A DNA stretch of 64,000 nucleotides from Fratercula arctica (Eukaryota; Chordata; Aves; Charadriiformes; Alcidae). Under the pieces are notes generated by a model, which saw only the letters and a program-made list of their open reading frames with translations, ran no database searches and was not told the DNA's origin. Below, piece after piece: positions 57,108 to 64,000 of this stretch. A program made the translations under genes and the position numbers. Position 1 is the stretch's first letter. The number at the start of each line of letters is the position of its first letter. Where the stretch lies: NCBI GenBank assembly GCA_947846985.1, contig CANTUZ010000008.1, forward strand, positions 37,466,817-37,530,816, given 5' to 3'.

Positions 57108-60100
57108 TAATTAGTAATTGGACAAAATTCTTCAGCCTAACTATGCTGCTTTATAGTGTTGCTAAATAACTGTTATTAACATTGCAGTTTAAGGAGGGTT
57201 AGGTTTTATTTTTAAAAACTTCGTATGTTTATGAAAACTAGAGAAATCAATGCTAAGAATTTTAATGAAATAAAATGAGAATTAAATGTTATTTCTATCC
57301 AAAAGAATAAAGCTAATAAAGAAAATACAAACCATGCTTGGATTTGTAACCACTTGCTGTTTGTACTATTTCATTCTTATGAAAATTGTTGCAACTTGTT
57401 AAAAAAAAAATGCAAGAGTCTTTTTATGGAAACAAACTGCTTGACTTATGATGTCCGTTAAATTACATCATTAACTGAAGGGTCAAATACTAAGCAATTT
57501 GCATACACAACATCTTGAAAAGAAAATCTTTAGAACTTAAGTAAAGGTGAAATCAGTAAATGCAGTCATTAGGAAGTAGACAAACTACTATAATCAGTGT
57601 GACCATGTTAATGATGGTATATTTAATAATCTCACAGAATGGAGATATGCACTTTGTAGCTCTCAGGAACACACTTGAAATAGCTGGTTTCATAAATGAA
57701 CAAGAAGTCATTTCAGATTGTATACAGATTCCTTAATCAGACTGAGGACTGTTATTTTTATGACCACATCATTATATTAAAGGCTAAAAGAACAACACAA
57801 ACAAGAAAAACTGTAAAACAGAAAACTGTGATTTTTTTTTTTGTATCTTTTTTGCTGAATTTTTTGTTTTTTAATATGGCTGATAAATTTTGAATAGGAA
57901 ACTCTTTAGGGAATTCAAAACTTACTACTGGTTTCTTGTTTTTACAAAATCAGTTTTATTGCAATTATTACCATATTTAATGGTATGTTGTAACATATCA
58001 GTGGTACATATTTTTGTGCTACAGTTCCCACGTTTACTGTTGCATTTTTTTCTTCTGTTGTTGTTGTTTGTAACATGGGCTACTTACTCTTACTTCATAG
58101 GCATATCATACAAATTAATGCATGTGGAAGAAATGTGAATGATTATATTATGACATGTTCATAATTTAGTAACTCTGCAGTCAATTTCCAAGTCAGTCTT
58201 GTGGCCTACAGAGGCTGTTTTCTAAATGGATCTTGCACTCTTTCATATTCAAACCACACAAGCAGAAAGGCACAGATTTTAGTTTCATGTAAAAACAGGA
58301 GAATATATAAAATTAGGTCTTAAAAGTTGTTACAAATTATTAGAAATTATTAGAAATATACTGAAATGAAGTAAGTTTAGCCAATTGGTGTGAAAATTGC
58401 TATCAGACAAGATGGCTCTCTTTTATGAGCGTGTAATGTATCCAGCCTGCAGATAAACCATGTTGGTTATGAGAGCAAACGTGAGTCAAGATTTTCTAGC
58501 TCAGATGCAGTGCTACGTGGGTGTGATTGCATCGATTCCAAAGCTAACTCAAGCCAGTAAGTGTTCCCAGAAATGATATGAAATTACTGCGACTTTTTTG
58601 CACTGTGCATCTGGAACAAGGGCTGGAGTTGCTGGGAAGTGGAACACAGAATCAACTTGGGTCTGTTAGGCCAGTAATGTGAACCCAACACTGGCCTTAC
58701 TGGACGTGAGATAATGTCTCTCAATCATTTGGGTATGACTGTATGGCATTTTCAAAAAATATCCTGATCTAATCAAATTTTCAGTTATCTGGAGAAAGTT
58801 AAGTACACTTGTTGATTTTTGGAGCTGGCTCTACTTGAAAGTAAGTTGCCCCAGTCAGGTTCACATCTCCTTTTCAGTATTTACATACTGACATGGACTT
58901 GAACCATACCTGAGCACTTTATCTTCTTGGAGTCCTCTTTAGCATCAGTCTGCCACTTGTCTCTTCAGAAGTTTAGCTTCCAACTCTTCAATGAGGAAAT
59001 TATTAATTAAATTGTATTACAGAAGAACCTCTGTCGTATGAGTTGAGAAATGGAAGAGGACAAAAAGTTCATGATTCTTTAGAAACTATGTGGTAGAAAT
59101 TCTTTTTGACTGTGCTATGCTAATCAATGTCTTTGTCTGTGCAATATCATATGCTTTCAACGTTTCAACATCCCATATCGTGGGATTGTTGAAACAGGAA
59201 GCCTTCTGTCACTTTAATGTCATCTACTTTCTTATTGCTTTGGAACATTTTTCCAGGAGTTTTGGACATCCAGAAGTCCTGTATGAATGACTGTCATAAA
59301 CATGCAGATAGTATGCTGCAATATTTGCATAGTAGGTCCATTGCGAGAACATGAAATTTAACTTAGTTTGTATGAGCAAACTGTACAGCATGCTCAGTGC
59401 TCTTTAAATGTTTCAGCTGCGCTGGACTTGCTGTCAGCTTGGTGAACAAAAAGAAATAAAATGACTATTTTAATAACCCATTGATAAAAGTGACGGTGTA
59501 GTTTAAATGACTTTTTAATCATAGAGAAATAGAAAAAAAAGTGCATTTCTTTTCCTGATCAAATGCTTGTACGTCTTCATAAATGATTCCTAGGTGAATA
59601 TTTTATGGGAAATGTGTTGCTGATGAGCCCTTACAATATTGCTTTAACTATAAAATATTTAAAAGGTAAGGGCTAAAGCTGATAAAGAAAAGTGATTTTT
59701 TTTTTCCATGCATTGTCTTTCTTGTTATGGGTTGCTGTCTGTAGCCAGAGAAGACTGACAACCACTTTGCTTTTTTGATCATGGGATGTAACTGACTAAG
59801 CTACTTAACATGAGTGAAATATTTAAAAACACTTCATAAAATTCATGCTATTATACTAAGGAAACTTCTTTTTATTGCTATTCTATGCAAGTTTTTTTGA
59901 CCTGAATTCAGGTTAAAGCAAACCTAAATATTAAATCTGCTCAAGCTATTTGGTTTGCTTTGATCTTGAAGCAGATGATCCGTACTGTGGTTAAAAGGTG
60001 AAGTGCATGACTATCACTGAAACTTCCCTCAAAAACAGGCTGTCTAACCGGAAGTAAAAGGATTCTTTGTAATTTATCTCTTCGGCAAACTATACAATGA

Positions 60101-62564
60101 TCTGGACTGTATCACTTTTAATAGGGATGTACAATTTCCAGGCTTTTTCCAGCTGTTCTTCCTTTTAGGGTCACCACAAAGAAAGCCATTCTCTGATAAA
60201 CTGGAGAGTTTCAGAGATGCTTTTTTAGTTAAATACCCATGCTGATACGGATAGAAAGATAAAATAATGAGATTTTGAAGCAATTGCACTGCCTTCATGT
60301 TCGTGATTCTTCTGCATTCAGAATTTTTACATTATTTTGGTGATAATTGGAAAATATTTATGGAACTGAACATAAGGCTTTTCAAAACATCCTGCAGCTC
60401 AAAATGTAATGAAAAATATTTTGCAAAGTATAATGGCTTCTTCTTTAAGGGCACTGGGGGGAGTAAGGGGATTGGGTACCTAGTAATGCAACTATGTGAA
60501 AATTACCATGATATCGGTGAACTGAAATAATAAACATCAATGTAATAATTTCAGAAGTTGGGTATACAGTGATAGTGAAATCTTGTCCATCTATTTTCTA
60601 AACAAACTTTAATCTGGGAGAGAAAGTTCAGATTTCCCTTAATGGGGACATAGAGTTTGAGAGCCCTGGAAGAAGATGAGTGTGAAGAACAAGAGAAAGG
60701 AGATGAATGTATGTTGTTATAGTTCTTTGCTTTCGACTATTGCTTTTCAGGAAACACAGATCACTCCTAGTACTCAATCCTCCCCCATTTCCAAAAGAGC
60801 AGTTGGATTGAAAGCGCTAGGATTTAGATTTAATTTTAAGAATTCTGCTTTATAAAATATTTGCAACCCTAAAGGCTGGAAACCTTTTAAAATGTAAACA
60901 GAAGAAATCTCATAATCATATGGCTACAGATCTGAGGATATACGAAAAACATCATGTTTTTATCAAGTGTGCTGTAAACTAGAACTGCTATTTTTCCTGG
61001 CTTCCTGGTTGCCATACGTTAGTTGCCTGTTTTCAAGATGGCTTTTTCTTAACACGTGCAGATAATGTAGGAAACATCACTGTATATTATGACTTCCTTT
61101 TGTCCTCATATTTTTTAGTTTTTTGTTTGTTTCTTTCCTGTTGCGTGATTCTTTCAGGTTTAAACCACAGTTTTAAACACTTGTGAGCAGAGCAGAACGG
61201 GAGCCCTTCCTTATTTTTTATAATAACAATACAGTCAAAACCATTGCTGAGCAAGAGGGAACAGAAAAGGAGAACTCCACATTAAAATTATATATATTGA
61301 CAATTTGTTGTTATGGCTGTCACTAATATTAATGTTAAACAGAATCACTAATCCTTTTAAAATAAGAGTAGAAATACAACGTAACTATATCTAGTTCAGC
61401 TTTCTCACTTTTCGTGCCACTTGTCATTTTGCTCTCATGTCAAAGTAATTATTGCATTGTTTACATTTGGATCACTCTTAATACACTTCTGTTGCATTAG
61501 GTACTACCAAAAAAAAAAAGTCTTTTTTCCTTTAACTGTGATTTTTTTATTTTATGCTTGAAAGTGAAAATATGTAAAATTTGCTGTTAGCAGAAATAGT
61601 GGAAAAATAGCAACATACAATACATTAAAATGCATTATGTACATTAAGGCTCAAATACGTACAAATGGGACTGTAGATGACCGAGTAGACAGATGCAAAA
61701 AGACCCACCTATTAAACAACAAACCTTTAGCATACTTATGCTAGTACTTAAAACTGTCAAATTTATATTTTTGAGTCTCTACCAAGCGTGATTGATGGTC
61801 CCTCACTGTTAAGAGGCAATGGCTAGCTCTGTTAGCAGGTTGATGGCACTGGAATTGTGTGATGTTTCATGGGGAGCTGACAAGTCAAAATGATAGGTAC
61901 TACCTCAAGGCTTACTTGGGGTACTGTGCTCATCCCCATCAACAAGGTGTACTAGTGTTCATAACTTTAAAAAGTATTCTTCCTCCTCCTGTGAAATTCA
62001 GTGTTGCCTAAAAACTTTGGTTTTCTCACATCATTTTTCTGAGCCCAATAGGTAACAGTGTTGGATGGCGGTTGAGCCAATCGTGTGTACGTTGCCTGCA
62101 GATAGCTGCTCCAGGCATCTGTAATTTGTTTAAAATGATTGGGTGGGGAAATTCTGAAGCAATCTTGAGAGAATGTGTGTCGCCTTGGAGGTAATGTACT
62201 AGTGCACTAGAGTAGTAGGTTTATTGTTCCTGGGGCTGATGGTAAGTTGAGTATGTCATCAGGCTGCTGACTTGTATGCCTATCGGAGAAGAAAATGCAT
62301 TGCTATAAGCCTGGAAAGAAAGTTATCAGCTCAGTAGGAAAGAATTCCACGGCTGAAAGGTGAGCAAAGTGTAGGAGAAGACATTAGTAAATGAGCAACA
62401 TGTATGGACAGGGACAATGAATGCATTCTGTAAAATGTCATACGAAAATGAAAGGGTTTAAAAATGATTCGCTGTTTGCCCCCTGCAGAATAGCTCTGTT
62501 GGAAATTTGAAGTACTTGTAGTTTATCTTAATTTAGAAGCATTACTGGGTTTTGACTGAGAGAT

Positions 62565-62596
62565 TAAAAAAAAAAAAAAAAAAGAAAAAACCCCCC
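62565..62596 (+). repeat. Poly-A followed by poly-C tract
   Basis: A run of about 19 A, then gaaaaaa and six C. It might be the tail of an old retroposed sequence but no body is recognisable before it. Confidence 0.6.
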
Positions 62597-64000
62597 AGCA
62601 TCTGTACCTTAACATTACCTGTTTTCTTTGTTGTCGGTGCTTTGCTTCTGCTGTGAAAAAAAAAAATTAAAAAAAGACATGGTCATAATTCAAAGTGGTG
62701 AAAGTGTAGGTGATGATCACATTATGTCTAATTTCTGAAATGTGATTGTCCGTTTGCTGCTTCTCATCCCATGAATTGTTAGTTGTGATGGCGGTTTCCT
62801 TTAATATAAGAGAGTAGTCAACAAAATTGGATTAAACAGGTATTCTTGATATGTTGTGAAGAAAGCATTGCTGCTCTTGGGTAGAAGTAGTAAATTTTAG
62901 TGCTTATCTAGAGATGTTTGAGAATCCCAGATGGCTTTGGAAAATTGCATATAGAATTTCAATGGTGTTACCCGTGTCAGTTATTCACGTCAAGTACAGG
63001 GTTTTGTTCCTGTACCCCAAATGTTTCATAAACAAAGCCAACATGGAATTAATTAAACATTAGATACAACAGCACGTTCTAAAGCCCAGACTCCTGTAAT
63101 CCATGCAGTATACGTTACTGGTTGTGAGTGGTTGCCTGTGGAATAAAAATGGATAAGGCGCCTCAGTTTTCAGAGAAGCAACAGGCTAATCTGGGTTGCA
63201 TTTTTTAAAGCTAGTTAGCCGCTACTGGGATTCTTCGAGTACCAATACACTCAACTATTGAATAGAAATTTATTAATTCATTTACCGGTATTATTTTTAT
63301 GTGCTGAAGAATCTTGACTTGTGGTGTATTGACAAGTAGTTGTAAATGTTTTTGAGAAGGAAAAATCAGTAGCGTATGAAACCAATTGTTGGTTGTTTTA
63401 GTAGTATGCAATTAAACACTTGAATGAGAATCATGAGAAGACCAGGGGTTTAAGTCTCATTAAAAATAATTGGAAGATCTGTCTATATGAATATGAATAT
63501 TTTCTTATAAGAAAAAAGAGACTTTTTTTTAACTGTTCTCTTAAGGTTAAAAGAAGCAATCATTGGAAACAATCGAAAATACAATTTAAATTTTCTATTT
63601 GCTTCAGCACGTTTCTTCCTAAGTTTTCATTGGGGGAACTCGGTGTGCATTAGAAGTCAGTTTTAGAGATGTACAAGTAGTCAGTAGTCGGCACTCTGTT
63701 TTGTGCGTTAGTAGCCAAGCCGACAGGTCCAATTAAGCCGGCCTGTTGTCTGTGCTGTCCACAGTTCAGTGCCGTTTTGTGAGCTCCATTGTGAGCTGCG
63801 CTGATCTATTTGTGTGCGTGGTACAAGAAGACTCAAGGCAGCCTGGTCAGAAGCTGCAGAGAATCGGTGGTAGGACGGGAGTTTATATTTACATCTCCTG
63901 GTTCCTTGCTCTCTAGCAATGATGAATGAATCTGCTACAGATAAAACTTTCAATGGAAGTATGGAAAAATAAAATAGTTTAGCACTATGTCTTGGGTGCT

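Larger units (their letters stand above)
56510..64000 (+). other. SLC25A12: SLC25A12 intron 4 (partial), no further exon seen
   Basis: At least 7.5 kb of intron follow exon 4. I looked for the next conserved peptide of the family (ENVKEIFGQT..HIPFNWD) and did not find it, so exon 5 is probably outside the window. The stretch holds a C22 run near its start, A runs near 57400 and 62565-62583, and short chance open frames. No transposon was identified. Confidence 0.65.

Overview
The window is ordinary vertebrate nuclear DNA, most likely from a bird. It is AT-rich, with long introns, two CpG islands and consensus GT-AG splice sites, and the coding exons read as the sauropsid versions of known vertebrate genes. 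One repeat begins and ends like the LTRs common in bird genomes. No bacterial, plasmid, phage or CRISPR content was seen.

Three genes can be supported by hand-joined exons that keep frame across every junction. (1) METAP1D, the mitochondrial methionine aminopeptidase, on the minus strand: only its 40-bp first coding exon (14098-14137) was found, and positions 1-14097 look like its first intron, which runs off the left edge. (2) HAT1, histone acetyltransferase 1 (type B), on the minus strand from 43187 to 22576: the gene is complete, with 11 coding exons and 408 codons plus stop. (3) SLC25A12, the mitochondrial aspartate/glutamate carrier aralar1, on the plus strand from 44954: the first four coding exons (108 codons) end at 56509, and its fourth intron runs off the right edge. 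From memory, HAT1 also lies between METAP1D and SLC25A12 in mammals, which supports all three calls.

Layout: 1-14097 METAP1D intron 1, with a probable old SINE at about 2.2 kb and a solitary LTR at 10969-11617; 13.7-14.5 kb CpG-island promoter of METAP1D; 14.1-22.3 kb intergenic; 22.3-43.2 kb HAT1; 42.85-45.45 kb a broad CpG island between the divergently transcribed HAT1 and SLC25A12; 45-64 kb SLC25A12 introns and exons.

The genes do not form a pathway. METAP1D and SLC25A12 encode mitochondrial proteins and HAT1 acetylates newly made histone H4. No novel system was found. The points most worth checking are a 67-bp exon-like segment in HAT1 intron 1, the shared HAT1/SLC25A12 promoter region with an NRF1-like palindrome, the shared start-codon context of the three genes, and the LTR in METAP1D intron 1.
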